Source: Clostridiaceae bacterium
Lineage (GTDB): Bacteria > Bacillota > Clostridia > Lachnospirales > Lachnospiraceae
Assembly: GCA_902362725.1 (NCBI GenBank)
Contig: CABIXM010000015.1
Coordinates: 1-64,000, forward strand
DNA length: 64,000 nt
Direction: 5' to 3'
Below the pieces are notes generated by a model. It saw only the letters and a program-made list of their open reading frames with translations. It searched no databases and had not been told where the DNA came from. Shown here piece after piece: positions 8,078 to 17,586 of the stretch (its first letter is position 1; each line of letters starts with the position of its first letter). Position numbers and translations under genes: made by a program.

Positions 8078-8890
8078 CTATTCCTCCGTAGGTAAGGACT
8101 GGGCCCGATAGCCCTCCGCAATCAGGTCAAGCTGCCGGTCAAAGCGCTCCAGCTGATCGATGTCATTCATGGCGTAAATCCGATAAAATTCATCCTGAAT
8201 CTTCAGGATCTCCCGCTTATTGGCCACCCGGTACAGGTTCTGAATGTTGTTCAGAATATCTGCCACGATATTGGCCTGAATCCGGAACGATATCTGGGCG
8301 TCCATGATCTCGCTGCGAACGGTAGACATCTCATTGTCCAGGGTAATAATCGCGTCCGCGGCGCCCAAAAGCCGCTCTTTGATGTGATCCGGGATGTTCC
8401 GTTTATATTTATACTGGAGGGAATGCTCCACCGTGGCCCAGAAATTCATGGCCATGGTGCGGATCTGCACCTCCATCTGCAGGCGCTTGGGGCCATCCAG
8501 GGTATCGACGGTATAGTAAAGGATGATGTGATAGCTGCGGTAACCACTGCTCTTCATTTCCCGTATGTAATCCCGCTCCTGCTTGATCTCCATATCCTTG
8601 CGGCCCCGGATAATCTCCACGACCTTATCGATGTCCTCCACGAACTGGCAGATGATGCGGATACCGGCCAGATCGTAGATCTTTTCCTCGATATCCTCCA
8701 GATCGATTTTTTTCTTCTGGCACTTATCCAGAATACTGGAAATGGTCTTGACCCGGCCCTCCACCTGCTCGATGGGGCAATAGAGTCCCCGATCCTGATG
8801 CTCCTTGATCAGGTGGTTGAATTTGGTCATAACCTCCTTGACCGCCAGCTCATAGGGGTTTAAAATCTCCCGCCACAATTGTATCTCCAT
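8078..8890 (-). CDS. Small alarmone synthetase, (p)ppGpp synthetase RelQ/YjbM-like
   Basis: A 270-residue RelA/SpoT synthetase-domain protein without HD hydrolase, TGS or ACT domains. Family motifs are visible: DLAGIRIICQFVEDI, EMKSSGYRSYHI and EVQIRTMAMNFWATVEHSL. Small alarmone synthetases pyrophosphorylate GDP/GTP in stress. It is longer than the ~210-residue RelQ. ATG at 8888-8890 follows AAGGAGAGC; the 85 upstream in-frame codons lack family similarity and run into the M23 gene. The leader carries an inverted repeat GTTACTG/CAGTAAC (8909-8935). Confidence 0.9.
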   Translation of the reverse strand: MEIQLWREILNPYELAVKEVMTKFNHLIKEHQDRGLYCPIEQVEGRVKTISSILDKCQKKKIDLEDIEEKIYDLAGIRIICQFVEDIDKVVEIIRGRKDMEIKQERDYIREMKSSGYRSYHIILYYTVDTLDGPKRLQMEVQIRTMAMNFWATVEHSLQYKYKRNIPDHIKERLLGAADAIITLDNEMSTVRSEIMDAQISFRIQANIVADILNNIQNLYRVANKREILKIQDEFYRIYAMNDIDQLERFDRQLDLIAEGYRAQSLPTEE

Positions 8891-8987
8891 AAAAAAGCTC
8901 TCCTTCTTGTTACTGTTCACTTTGTCCACAGTAACACACGCTTCGCGATGCACAGGAATCATGCTGACGCATAATTTTGCGCCTGCA

Positions 8988-9674
8988 TCAGGGATCTTCC
9001 TGGGACACGGTAAGCCGTTCCTGCTCCAGGTAGCGCAGAAACCAGTAGGGATTGACCGCCAGTTCCTGGAATTCCTCACTCCGAAGATAAATTCCCAGAT
9101 GTAGATGCACCGGAAACTGGCCGGAGGTACCCTCCTGCTTTCCATAGCCCGTATCGCCCATATATCCCAGAAGCTGCCCCGCCTTTACCACGTCGCCTTT
9201 CTGAAACTCCTCCGCGTAGGAAGCGAGATGGGCATAATAAAAATACACGTCATGGACACTCCGGATGCCGATCCGCCAGCCGCCTTTTTCCAGCCAGCCC
9301 ACGTTCTCCACCGTGCCGTCCGAGATGCTGACCACCGGATACACCCCACTTTTGTTCTCCGGCGGCATCAGATCCGTCCCTTCATGGCCGCGGGTTCCGC
9401 CGTAGGTTCGCTCAATGAGCCAGCTGTTCTCGAAGGTCACCGGAAGCTCCCTCTCCTTCCATTGGGGGATTGGGAAATATTCCAGATCTTTCCAGATATT
9501 CTCGTACAGCTCATAGTACCTTCGCGCTGTCTCTTCCGTCCGTTCCTGCTTCTTCTCTGCCCCGGCAAGCCCGGCCCGCTCCCGGATCCGCTGTTCGCTT
9601 CCCAGAATCACAAGGCCCAGACTCACCAGCAGTAAAAGCTGTCCCGCCGCTGAAAGCTTCCGCATCTGCCTCAT
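8988..9674 (-). CDS. M23 family metallopeptidase (LytM-type), membrane-anchored
   Basis: 228 residues: an N-terminal membrane segment (about 11-26, LLLLVSLGLVILG), a charged helical stretch, then a LytM/M23 domain. Zinc ligands are His97 and Asp101 in HEGTD and His192 in HLHLG, with His190 catalytic; GYMGDTG also fits. The motif set is complete, so it is likely an active peptidoglycan endopeptidase facing outward. A sporulation role (SpoIIQ-like) is possible given the other sporulation genes but not shown. The start is uncertain between 9674 and the ATG at 9665. Confidence 0.88.
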   Translation of the reverse strand: MRQMRKLSAAGQLLLLVSLGLVILGSEQRIRERAGLAGAEKKQERTEETARRYYELYENIWKDLEYFPIPQWKERELPVTFENSWLIERTYGGTRGHEGTDLMPPENKSGVYPVVSISDGTVENVGWLEKGGWRIGIRSVHDVYFYYAHLASYAEEFQKGDVVKAGQLLGYMGDTGYGKQEGTSGQFPVHLHLGIYLRSEEFQELAVNPYWFLRYLEQERLTVSQEDP

Positions 9675-9712
9675 CCACTCCGCATCAAAAATGCCTACTG
9701 GATACTATATGC

Positions 9713-11161
9713 TTAACGCAGCTCTTTTAGAACCTCTACTACAAATTCATAGATCCGTTTTGTGGAGGAAATGCTTAAGCGCTCCTTTGGAGTATGGATG
9801 TCATACAGATTCGGTCCGATGGAGACGCAGTCCAGACCTTCCATTTTACCGCTGAACAGGCCGCACTCCAGACCTGCATGAATGGCCATGACTCTCGGAT
9901 TCCGGTCGTACATTTTCTTGTATACAGACACACAGGTATCCCGCAGCTCCGACTCATGACGGTACTCCCAGCCCGGATAGGAGCCCTTCTCCTCGTAGGT
10001 TCCGCCCAGGAACTCTACGCAGTGACGGAGACGGTCGCCCAGCTCCTGCTTCTCGGATTCGATGGAGCTGCGGATGCTGAAGGTAGCGGTCGCCTCTTCC
10101 TCGGTAAGGCGTAAGATACCAAGGTTCAGGGAAGTCTGTACGAGTCCCGGGATATCCATGCTGTCCTTGATGACGCCGTTGGGCACCATATGAAGCACAT
10201 ACATCAGAATGGACGCGCATTTGGGCGTCAGAGCCTGGCCGACAGCCTTTCCTTCCGATACGAAGCCCACAGTCACGCCTGCGTCGCTGGCCGCGTATTC
10301 AGTCTTGTAAATAGCGTCGAGGGCGGTCAGGCGTTCCTCAAAGGCCTGGCACTCTTCCTCCGGCACGTACAGAACCGCTCTGGTGCTGCGGGGAATCGCA
10401 TTGTCCATGAGGCCGCCGGAGAGCCCGGCGATACGGAAGTTCACCACCTCGTCCAGCCAGCACAGGGCTCTGCCCATCAGAATGTTGGAATTGCCATGCT
10501 CCTTATGGATCTCCGCGCCGGAATGTCCGCCCTGCAGACCGTCCACGGTCACGGTGTAACGTACGCCCCCAGTCTCCTGATAGACTGCCGGGATATGCAG
10601 AATACCATCCATGCCGCCTGCACAGCTTACGGTAAAGATACCCTCCTCCTCAGAGTCGATGTTGATAAGTCTGCGGCCCTTCATATGGGAAGCGTCGAAA
10701 TCCTTGGCTCCTAAGAGTCCCACTTCCTCGCCGGTAGTGAACAGGCACTCCAGACGGGGGTGGGACAGGCTGTCGTCATCCAGAATCGCCAGGGCGATAG
10801 CCACCGCGATGCCGTCATCTCCGCCGAGGGTGGTTCCTTTTGCGTATACGAAATCACCGTCTACAGCCACGTCCAGGGGATCCTTTGCAAAATCAATGGC
10901 GCAGTCCGCCTCTTTCTCACACACCATATCCAGATGGCCCTGGATAATGACAGTGGGCGCATCCTCGTAGCCTGCGGAAGCCTCTTTTACGATGACCACG
11001 TTGTTGAATTCATCCCGGGACGCAGAAAGGCCGCGCTTCTTCGCAAACTCCATACAATACTCTGCTGCGCCTGCCTCATTTCCTGATCCTCTCGGAATCT
11101 GTGTCAGATCCTCAAAAAATTCAAATACCTTCTTCGGCTCTAATCCTTCCAATACTCGCAT
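9713..11161 (-). CDS. pepD: Aminoacyl-histidine dipeptidase (Xaa-His dipeptidase, M20)
   Basis: 482 residues of the PepD branch of M20 metallopeptidases, which cleave dipeptides such as carnosine-type Xaa-His. Seen motifs: IQGHLDMVCEK (zinc-ligand His and Asp), GTTLGGDDGIA, TTGEEVGLLGA (catalytic Glu pair) and GLECGLFSGK near the C-terminus. ATG at 11161 is chosen because GGAGGA lies just upstream. It is divergent from ylbJ with only 31 nt between starts, so promoters must overlap one of the coding regions. Confidence 0.93.
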   Translation of the reverse strand: MRVLEGLEPKKVFEFFEDLTQIPRGSGNEAGAAEYCMEFAKKRGLSASRDEFNNVVIVKEASAGYEDAPTVIIQGHLDMVCEKEADCAIDFAKDPLDVAVDGDFVYAKGTTLGGDDGIAVAIALAILDDDSLSHPRLECLFTTGEEVGLLGAKDFDASHMKGRRLINIDSEEEGIFTVSCAGGMDGILHIPAVYQETGGVRYTVTVDGLQGGHSGAEIHKEHGNSNILMGRALCWLDEVVNFRIAGLSGGLMDNAIPRSTRAVLYVPEEECQAFEERLTALDAIYKTEYAASDAGVTVGFVSEGKAVGQALTPKCASILMYVLHMVPNGVIKDSMDIPGLVQTSLNLGILRLTEEEATATFSIRSSIESEKQELGDRLRHCVEFLGGTYEEKGSYPGWEYRHESELRDTCVSVYKKMYDRNPRVMAIHAGLECGLFSGKMEGLDCVSIGPNLYDIHTPKERLSISSTKRIYEFVVEVLKELR

Positions 11162-11192
11162 ATTCGTCCTCCTTGCTCTCATATAGATTTCT

Positions 11193-12155
11193 ATGAGAAA
11201 AAAAATTATTTATATGACGGTCTGTCTTTTATTGCTTGGTTTTTTACTTCTGAACCCGGTGCAGGCCAGGGTGGCGTCCGCAGACGGACTGCTGCTCTGG
11301 TTCCACACCCTGCTTCCGGTGCTGCTGCCCTTTTTTATTCTCTCCCGCCTGCTGATCGCCCTGGACGGGGTCTCAGGCGTTACACAGTTCATCGCTCCCC
11401 TGGCCCGGGGACTCTTTGGTCTGTCCCCGAACGGGGCTTTTTGCCTGCTGGCTGGTTTTCTCTGCGGCTATCCCGTAGGTGCGAAGCTCTCCGCCGATTT
11501 GGTGCGGGAGGGACGCATTTCCCAGGAAGAGGGCGCGTACCTTCTCACCTTTACAAATAATGCCAGTCCCGCCTTCCTGACCGGCTACTGCCTGATCGAA
11601 GCCCTCGGAATGCCGGAGCTGATCCCAGTCTCCCTCTTCCTGGTCTACGGCTCCCCACTGCTCTACGCACGTCTGACCCGCCGGGGTCGGATTTTTCCAG
11701 ATCTCTCCATAGAAAAAAAGACATCCGGATCTCAAATCAGCTTCAAAATCGTGGATGCCTGTATCATGGACGGCCTGGAAAATATCCTGAAGCTCGGCGG
11801 CTATCTCATCCTGTTCTCCATGTTGGCAAAGCTGCTGCTTCTCCTTATCGGCTCTCTGCCGCTGTGCTCCTGCGTGGCGGTCGGACTTCTGGAAATCACC
11901 AACGGGCTCTCCATTATTGCTCACACTTCGTTCCTTACGAAGCGCGCCGCCTGGGTGCTGTCACTCTTTTTCGTTTCCTTCGGAGGTCTGTCCGGCGCTG
12001 CCCAGACCGAAAGCATGCTGCTTGGAACCCCGCTTTCTGTTCCGGACTATCTGAAAGCCAAAGCCTGTACCGCCCTGCTCACCGCCTGTCTCGCCCTCCT
12101 GTACCTGGGACTTACTGATCTTCTTCCGGCGCTTCCTCTTCCGGCTGCTCCGTGA
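11193..12155 (+). CDS. ylbJ: Sporulation integral membrane protein YlbJ
   Basis: 320 residues, strongly hydrophobic with about eight membrane segments, and the nucleoside-recognition (Gate) type motif GFLCGYPVGAKL plus NNASPAFLTGY. YlbJ is needed for spore cortex formation/dipicolinate handling in Bacillus, where it sits beside coaD and rsmD as here. No Shine-Dalgarno is visible before ATG 11193, so the start is uncertain (ATG 11214 is an alternative). Its 3' end overlaps the oppositely oriented downstream gene by 44 nt. Confidence 0.9.
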   Translation: MRKKIIYMTVCLLLLGFLLLNPVQARVASADGLLLWFHTLLPVLLPFFILSRLLIALDGVSGVTQFIAPLARGLFGLSPNGAFCLLAGFLCGYPVGAKLSADLVREGRISQEEGAYLLTFTNNASPAFLTGYCLIEALGMPELIPVSLFLVYGSPLLYARLTRRGRIFPDLSIEKKTSGSQISFKIVDACIMDGLENILKLGGYLILFSMLAKLLLLLIGSLPLCSCVAVGLLEITNGLSIIAHTSFLTKRAAWVLSLFFVSFGGLSGAAQTESMLLGTPLSVPDYLKAKACTALLTACLALLYLGLTDLLPALPLPAAP

Positions 12156-12693
12156 TAGCCGGTCCAAGTTCTGCCCGGTTGCTTGCCAGAATTTCATTAA
12201 AGTTGTTCAGAGAATTCATCATAGATTCATAACGGGCTGCATGTCCCTCCATAGTCTGACGAACCAGATTCTGCAGGTTCCCCAGCATATCGTCGGTGTA
12301 GCGCATAGCCTGCATCCGGAAGTTATTGGCCTCAATGGTGGCTGCATCCAGACGCTTCTGAGCCTCCGCCTCGGCGGCTGCCATAATCTCATTGGCCTGT
12401 ACATACGCCTGCTGCATGATCTCATGCTCGTTGATCAATTCGGTCGTATGTATATTGGCCTCCTTGATGATCGCGTCTGCCTTTGCCTGAGCGTCCGCCA
12501 GAATGGCGTCCCGGTTCGCCAGCACTTTCTGATAGCGCTTGATCTCCTCCGGGGTCTTCATACGAAGCTCCCGCAGCAGCTCCTCGATTTCCTCTTTATT
12601 GACGATGATATTCGTCTTTGATAATGTCTGCGGCTTGCAGCCGTCTATATACTCCTCGATCTCCTCGATGATCTGTTCGATCTTGCTGCTCAT
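12112..12693 (-). CDS. Coiled-coil protein of the ATP synthase F0 subunit B-like type
   Basis: 193 residues, highly charged and almost wholly helical, with alanine-rich heptads (DAQAKADAIIKEA; AAAEAEAQKRLDAA) like the stalk of F/V-ATPase subunits B/H or DivIVA-like proteins. Relatives beside coaD in Clostridia are often named ATPase, but there is no nucleotide-binding motif and no membrane segment. The function is unknown; a structural scaffold is plausible. The C-terminus is acidic (EQPEEEAPEEDQ). GGAGAGGAG precedes the start. It lies 27 nt after coaD. Confidence 0.75.
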   Translation of the reverse strand: MSSKIEQIIEEIEEYIDGCKPQTLSKTNIIVNKEEIEELLRELRMKTPEEIKRYQKVLANRDAILADAQAKADAIIKEANIHTTELINEHEIMQQAYVQANEIMAAAEAEAQKRLDAATIEANNFRMQAMRYTDDMLGNLQNLVRQTMEGHAARYESMMNSLNNFNEILASNRAELGPAITEQPEEEAPEEDQ

Positions 12694-12720
12694 AAAACCG
12701 TTCTCCTCTCCATTTCCTAT

Positions 12721-13212
12721 TTAGATTCCATAACGCTCATGCATCCGCTCCCGGATCTTTTCTTCCACGTAGGGCGGTACAAAGGCGGAAATATCACCAC
12801 CGAAGGCCGCCACCTCCTTAACCGTGGTGGAACTGAGATAAGCGTACTCCAGACTGGTTGTGAGAAACAGCGTATCCAGATCCGGACTCATGATCCGGTT
12901 GGTCTGGGCCATCTGAAGCTCATAGTCGAAGTCTGTAATAGCGCGCAGGCCCCTCACAATAATGTGGGCCTCGCACTCCTTGGCGAAATCCACCAGAAGT
13001 CCCGTAAAGGAACGAATCTTGATATTCGGGTATTCCTTTGTGACCTCCTCTAACATCTTAACACGTTCTTCCACAGAAAACAACGGAGTTTTGGCGCGGT
13101 TGTTCAAGACGCCCACCACCAGCTCGTCCACGATCCGGGACGCGCGGATGATCACATCCAGATGTCCCTTGGTCACCGGGTCAAAGCTTCCCGCATAAAT
13201 TGCTCTAATCAT
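12721..13212 (-). CDS. coaD: Phosphopantetheine adenylyltransferase
   Basis: 163 residues, full length. Makes dephospho-CoA from 4'-phosphopantetheine and ATP. Motifs: [11 protein letters not shown] (nucleotidyltransferase HxGH type), [11 protein letters not shown], and [14 protein letters not shown] with the ISSTxxR/K-like signature. Overlaps rsmD by 4 nt (ATGA), so the two are translationally coupled. The rsmD-coaD pair is conserved across Firmicutes. Confidence 0.97.
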   Translation of the reverse strand: MIRAIYAGSFDPVTKGHLDVIIRASRIVDELVVGVLNNRAKTPLFSVEERVKMLEEVTKEYPNIKIRSFTGLLVDFAKECEAHIIVRGLRAITDFDYELQMAQTNRIMSPDLDTLFLTTSLEYAYLSSTTVKEVAAFGGDISAFVPPYVEEKIRERMHERYGI

Positions 13213-13772
13213 TCGTCTTCCTCATCCATCTCAATAAAGAGATGCTTATTCGTCTTGTATTTTTTCACCTTACGGATATGGTATCCCAGATTTTCGATCC
13301 AGTCGGTCTCCTCATTTAAGGCCGCCTCCAGAATGATGGTCGTATCTTCTGTCAGGAGGCTGGAATCCAGAAGATAACCGAGTACCTCCCGCTCCAGTCC
13401 CTTTCCATAGGGCGGATCCAGGAAAATGATATCAAAGGGCTCCTCGCCCTCCAGCACACGAAGGGCACCCAGGGCGTCCATAAAGAATACCCGCGCCCTG
13501 TCCGCAAGTTTTGTAAAGGCCAGGTTGTCGCCGATGCAGTCATAGGCCTTCCGGTTATTTTCCGCAAAGGCCGCATAGTCCGCGCCCCGGCTTAAGGCCT
13601 CGATGCCGATGGCCCCGCTTCCGCCGAAGAGATCGAGAAACCGACAGCCCGGGATCTCCGGCTGAAGCATATTAAATAAGGTCTCTTTGATTCGGTCGGT
13701 GGTGGGTCTGGTGTCCAGTCCCTCGATGCATTTGAGCGGCATGCTTCTGGCCGTTCCTGCTATGACTCTCAT
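13209..13772 (-). CDS. rsmD: 16S rRNA (guanine966-N2)-methyltransferase
   Basis: 187 residues. The SAM-binding [20 protein letters not shown] and the catalytic DPPYGKG (N6/N2-amino methylase motif IV) are intact, and the N-terminal [12 protein letters not shown] with [14 protein letters not shown] is characteristic of RsmD. It methylates G966 of 16S rRNA. It follows proA by 3 nt and overlaps coaD by 4 nt. Confidence 0.96.
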   Translation of the reverse strand: MRVIAGTARSMPLKCIEGLDTRPTTDRIKETLFNMLQPEIPGCRFLDLFGGSGAIGIEALSRGADYAAFAENNRKAYDCIGDNLAFTKLADRARVFFMDALGALRVLEGEEPFDIIFLDPPYGKGLEREVLGYLLDSSLLTEDTTIILEAALNEETDWIENLGYHIRKVKKYKTNKHLFIEMDEEDE

Positions 13773-13775
13773 TGG

Positions 13776-15017
13776 TTACCCCCTTACCTGGCCACTGCCG
13801 GTAATCTCGTATTTATAAGAAGTAAGCGCTACCAGTCCCATGGGGCCTCTGGCGTGCAGCTTCTGGGTGCTGATGCCGATCTCCGCGCCGAAGCCGAACT
13901 CAAAGCCGTCGGTAAAGCGGGTCGAAGCGTTCACATAGACCGCCGCCGCGTCCACTTCCTTTAAAAATTTCTCTGCATGTTCTTTATTTTCTGTGATAAT
14001 CGCCTCAGAGTGGCCTGTATTATAGCGGTTGATATGGGCAATGGCCTCCTCCACCGTATCCACAGTCTTCACCGAGAGAATGTAGTCCAGATACTCGGTT
14101 CCCCAGTCCTCCTCGGTAGCCGGCGTCATCGCTACCGCTTCCCGGGCCGCCTCGTCGCCCCGCAGCTCCACGTTTTTCTCCTGCAGGCGCTTCGCCAAAA
14201 GCGGCAGAAAGGCGTCTTTCACCTTCCGGTTTACCACCAGAGATTCGCAGGCGTTGCAGACGCCGATGCGCTGGGTCTTGGCATTGTATACAATATTCAC
14301 AGCCATTTCGAGATCCGCGGCCTCGTCTACATAGATGTGGCAGTTGCCGGAACCAGTCTCGATGACCGGGATCGTACTGTTATTTACAACCGTAGCGATA
14401 AGTCCCGCGCTTCCTCTTGGGATCAACACATCTATGTACCTGTTCAGCTTCATAAAAACTGCCGCCGTCTCACGGCTGGTATCAGTCAGGAGCTGTATAG
14501 AGCTCTCCGGGCAGCCGTTCGCTGCAAGGGCTTTCTGAAGCACCTCAGTAATGGCCTGATTGGAATGAATCGCGTCGCTTCCGCCCCGTAGCACCACCGG
14601 ATTACCGGTCTTAAAGCAGAGTCCGAAGGCGTCCGCCGTCACATTGGGCCGGGCCTCGTAAATGATACCGATGACGCCAAGGGGCACCCGCACCTGGCGG
14701 ATATGGAGGCCGTTCTCCGGCACCCAGTCCTTCATGACCTCGCCCACCGGATCCGGCAGATCCGCGATCTGGCGAAGTCCTTCCGCCATGCCCGCGATGC
14801 GCTCCTTTGTAAGCTTCAATCGATCCAGAAGTCCCGGCTTCATCCCCCGCTCCTGTCCCGCCTGCATGTCCTTTTCATTGGCCACAAGGATCTTTTCCTG
14901 TTCGCTCACAAGAAGCTCCGCCGCCTTCAAAAGCACCCGGTCTTTCTCTTCCCGGGTCATCACACGTAAAATCGGCTCCGCCTCTTTTGCTCTCTGTCCA
15001 ATGCACTCTAATGTCAT
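13776..15017 (-). CDS. proA: Glutamate-5-semialdehyde dehydrogenase (gamma-glutamyl phosphate reductase)
   Basis: 413 residues, full length. Second step of proline synthesis, reducing gamma-glutamyl phosphate with NADPH. The catalytic cysteine lies in [26 protein letters not shown] and [21 protein letters not shown] are ProA hallmarks. GGGAGG precedes the ATG. It is separated from proB by fau, a DUF896 gene and ylbK, all tightly packed, so the operon is proB-ylbK-DUF896-fau-proA and continues into rsmD-coaD. Confidence 0.96.
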   Translation of the reverse strand: MTLECIGQRAKEAEPILRVMTREEKDRVLLKAAELLVSEQEKILVANEKDMQAGQERGMKPGLLDRLKLTKERIAGMAEGLRQIADLPDPVGEVMKDWVPENGLHIRQVRVPLGVIGIIYEARPNVTADAFGLCFKTGNPVVLRGGSDAIHSNQAITEVLQKALAANGCPESSIQLLTDTSRETAAVFMKLNRYIDVLIPRGSAGLIATVVNNSTIPVIETGSGNCHIYVDEAADLEMAVNIVYNAKTQRIGVCNACESLVVNRKVKDAFLPLLAKRLQEKNVELRGDEAAREAVAMTPATEEDWGTEYLDYILSVKTVDTVEEAIAHINRYNTGHSEAIITENKEHAEKFLKEVDAAAVYVNASTRFTDGFEFGFGAEIGISTQKLHARGPMGLVALTSYKYEITGSGQVRG

Positions 15018-15614
15018 CTATACCCTCCCAATTACCCGTTTCTCTGTCACGATTTTCTCCGGACAGATGTCAAACGTTTCATAAGGAACCTCTTTTTTTA
15101 CCTGGAATTCAAAAGCCAGCGCCACTCTGGAAAGCTTCGGATGCGCCTCCAGGAAACGGTCGTAAAAGCCTCCGCCGTAGCCAATCCGATGACGCTCTTC
15201 GTCAAAGGCCACGCCCGGCATCAGCATCAGAGCCTTTTCCTCATCGCCGGTTTCATCCGCCGCGTGCTTTTCAAACGGCTCCCGGATACCGAAATAGCCC
15301 TCCTCCAGATCATTTTCCAGAGAAGTGATGTAGAAGAACTTCATATCCTGCCCCAGCACCTTCGGCACGGCCACTCTTTTTCCGTCAGCCCAGGCCGCCC
15401 GGATGATATCGGAGGTCTCCACCTCATGCTTGCAGTCCACATAGGCATAGATCACCTCAGCCTCCCGGTACTCCGGCAGAGTCAGCACCTGATCCCGCAC
15501 GCCCAGACTCAGCTCATGGATCTGCTCGTCCGTATGGGCCGCCCGCAGCGCCTTGATTTCCTTTCGCAGCGCTTTCTTTAAATCCTTTTTAGTTTCCTTT
15601 CCTGTCTGCATCAT
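15018..15614 (-). CDS. 5-formyltetrahydrofolate cyclo-ligase
   Basis: 198 residues. Converts 5-formyl-THF to 5,10-methenyl-THF using ATP. Signature: MPGVAFDEERHRIGYGGGFYDRFL region (about 148-171), with the lysine/arginine-rich N-terminal helix. ATG 15614 has GGGTGA 5 nt upstream and is preferred to GTG 15623. Either start lies inside the end of the DUF896 gene. It directly precedes proA. Confidence 0.93.
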   Translation of the reverse strand: MMQTGKETKKDLKKALRKEIKALRAAHTDEQIHELSLGVRDQVLTLPEYREAEVIYAYVDCKHEVETSDIIRAAWADGKRVAVPKVLGQDMKFFYITSLENDLEEGYFGIREPFEKHAADETGDEEKALMLMPGVAFDEERHRIGYGGGFYDRFLEAHPKLSRVALAFEFQVKKEVPYETFDICPEKIVTEKRVIGRV

Positions 15615-15813
15615 ACTTTTCACCCAGATTTACGACGCTTCCGTCTTTTTCCTTGATATCAATGTTGTTGAGCTGTCCGCGCAGGTTCATGCGGACGGCC
15701 TCGATATATTCCAGGCGCAGCAGCTTCTGCTCTTTCTTCTCCGCATCGGTCAGCCCCTCCGCCTTGGAACGGCGGTACAGCTCGTTGATGCGCGCAATCT
15801 TCTGTGGATCCAT
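15589..15813 (-). CDS. DUF896 (YnzC/UPF0291) small protein
   Basis: 74 residues, soluble, predicted helical hairpin: MDPQKIARINELYRRSKAEGLT, then EQKLLRLEYIEAVRMNLRGQL and NIDI. This is the full DUF896 signature, known from Bacillus YnzC and relatives; its role is not settled. GGAAGGAG precedes the ATG. It sits between ylbK and the folate gene and overlaps the latter by 26 nt. Confidence 0.93.
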   Translation of the reverse strand: MDPQKIARINELYRRSKAEGLTDAEKKEQKLLRLEYIEAVRMNLRGQLNNIDIKEKDGSVVNLGEKYDADRKGN

Positions 15814-16677
15814 TTACTTTTCTCCTTCCCATCCCGCAAAGGACGCCGCTTTTTCAAAAATGTCCTGTGCGTATTCATATCCGTGATTGTAAAAATCTGT
15901 TAAAATTTCTACGTGATTCTCCGTATTCTTGACCACCGGAACCTGCGGACGGATCACAAAGACATGGCCCCGGTGTTCCAGATCCTCAATGAGCTCCATG
16001 GTGCGGTTGTAATAATAGGCCCGGTACTTGATGGCACGAATCAGATTCGGGTACTTCTGGTACATAATCTGCGCCATTTTCAATGTCTTCTTCGCGGGCG
16101 CTTTCCGGTAGCCCTCCTGTCTCGTCAGGATGATAATGGGCTTCTTCACGCCGTCATGCAGAGCTTTTCGAATCGGCACGGAATCCGCCACGCCGCCGTC
16201 CACCATGGGCGTGCCATCTACATCTACGATGGGCGATACCACCGGGAGACTGGACGAAGCCCGGCAGATGGTCATCAGCCGCTGACGGTCGCTTTTCTCC
16301 GACAGGTACTCGGCCTTGCCGGTCAGGGCGTTGGTGGCCGTCAGAATGCACTCCATGCCAGAGGAAAAGAATGTGTCGTAGTCAAAGGGAATGATCTTAT
16401 TTGGAAAAATATCAAAGATCAAATCCATATTGAAGAGGCTGTGAGTCTTCACCAGGGATTTAAGTCCCACATAGCTTCCGGCCTCCAGAAAATCAATGGT
16501 ACACAGCTTCATCCGCCCCGGCTGGTGGGACGCATAGTCCACCGCGTTGCAGGCTCCCGCCGACACGCCGATTACATAGGGCAGATACATGCCCTGTTCC
16601 ATAAAATAGTCCAGTACGCCGGCTGTAAATACGCCTCTGGTGCCGCCGCCCTCCAGTACCATTCCTGCTTTTTTCAT
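15814..16677 (-). CDS. ylbK: Patatin-like phospholipase YlbK/RssA family
   Basis: 287 residues. The oxyanion loop GGGTRG (10-15), nucleophile Ser39 in GVSAG, and Asp160 in DGG complete the Ser-Asp dyad. Patatins hydrolyse acyl lipids. The link to YlbK is supported by nearby rsmD, coaD and ylbJ, the same neighbours as in Bacillus. ATGA overlap (4 nt) with the end of proB couples the two. No signal peptide is visible, so it acts in the cytoplasm. Confidence 0.9.
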   Translation of the reverse strand: MKKAGMVLEGGGTRGVFTAGVLDYFMEQGMYLPYVIGVSAGACNAVDYASHQPGRMKLCTIDFLEAGSYVGLKSLVKTHSLFNMDLIFDIFPNKIIPFDYDTFFSSGMECILTATNALTGKAEYLSEKSDRQRLMTICRASSSLPVVSPIVDVDGTPMVDGGVADSVPIRKALHDGVKKPIIILTRQEGYRKAPAKKTLKMAQIMYQKYPNLIRAIKYRAYYYNRTMELIEDLEHRGHVFVIRPQVPVVKNTENHVEILTDFYNHGYEYAQDIFEKAASFAGWEGEK

Positions 16678-17525
16678 GAGAAATGCGCCTCCAGAAATGT
16701 TTTTAAATCAAAATGTTCATCCTTATGTGCCTGGAAAAAGGTTCCATACTGCCCGCCACCCACGATCTTGTGAATGACGCTCATATCGCCGCCGTTGGCA
16801 ATCAGCATATCCGCGCCTGCCGCGGTGGCAAGCTCCGCCGCGATAAGCTTGGTGGCCATGCCGCCGGTTCCCACGCTGCTCACTGCATCCTTTCCCATCC
16901 CCATCAGATCCTCGTTCAGATATTCCACGAAGGGGACAAACTCCGCGTCCGGGTTCGTGTTCGGGTTATCTGTGTAAAGGCCGTTGATGTCCGAGAGCAG
17001 GATCAACAGATCTGCGTCCACCAGGGAAGCCACGATGGCCGACAGGGTGTCATTGTCGCCATGGAGAATCTCAAAGGTGGAGATACTGTCGTTGGCATTG
17101 ACTACCGGGATGGCTCCTAAGTTCAACAGCTCTCCGAAGGTATCCTGGGCATGTCTGCGGTTCTTCGGATTGATCATGGTGTTGCGGGTCATCAGAATCT
17201 GTGCCGCCACCTGATTATACTCGGCGAAGAACTTCTGATAGATCATCATCAGTCTCGCCTGACCGATAGCCGCGCAGGCCTGCTTCATGGGAATGCTGTC
17301 CGGCTTTTCTGTAAGGCCCGCGGCTTTTCTTCCCACACCGATGGCGCCGGAGGTGACCAGAATCACGTCCTTGCCCTGATTGTGCAGATCCGAAAGCTCC
17401 CGCACCAGATGTTCCACCTTGATGAGATCCAGGCCGCCAGTCTCCTTATGAATCAGCGAGGAGGTTCCCACCTTTACCACAATGCGTTTTTTATCTTTTA
17501 TTTTCTCTCTATACTCTGTATCCAT
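16674..17525 (-). CDS. proB: Glutamate 5-kinase, short form without PUA domain
   Basis: 283 residues. Phosphorylates glutamate in the first proline step. The amino-acid-kinase fold is complete: VVKVGTSSL, VTSGAIGVG, VVNANDSIS, LLSDINGLY and GTGGMATK. Most ProB proteins are ~365 residues with a C-terminal PUA domain; here the protein stops after the kinase domain. Start after AAAGGACAAAAGAC. First gene of the proline operon with a candidate promoter upstream. Confidence 0.94.
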   Translation of the reverse strand: MDTEYREKIKDKKRIVVKVGTSSLIHKETGGLDLIKVEHLVRELSDLHNQGKDVILVTSGAIGVGRKAAGLTEKPDSIPMKQACAAIGQARLMMIYQKFFAEYNQVAAQILMTRNTMINPKNRRHAQDTFGELLNLGAIPVVNANDSISTFEILHGDNDTLSAIVASLVDADLLILLSDINGLYTDNPNTNPDAEFVPFVEYLNEDLMGMGKDAVSSVGTGGMATKLIAAELATAAGADMLIANGGDMSVIHKIVGGGQYGTFFQAHKDEHFDLKTFLEAHFS

Positions 17526-17555
17526 GTCTTTTGTCCTTTACTTGTAGTCCATTTA

Positions 17556-17584
17556 ACTTTACACCATAATGACCGGAATAGCAA
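17556..17584 (-). promoter_or_regulatory. Candidate promoter of the proB operon
   Basis: Minus strand TTGCTA (17579-17584), 17-nt spacer, TAAAGT (17556-17561): 4 of 6 matches to each sigma-A hexamer. It lies between the BofC-like gene and proB, about 30 nt before the start codon. Confidence 0.4.
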
Positions 17585-17586
17585 GT

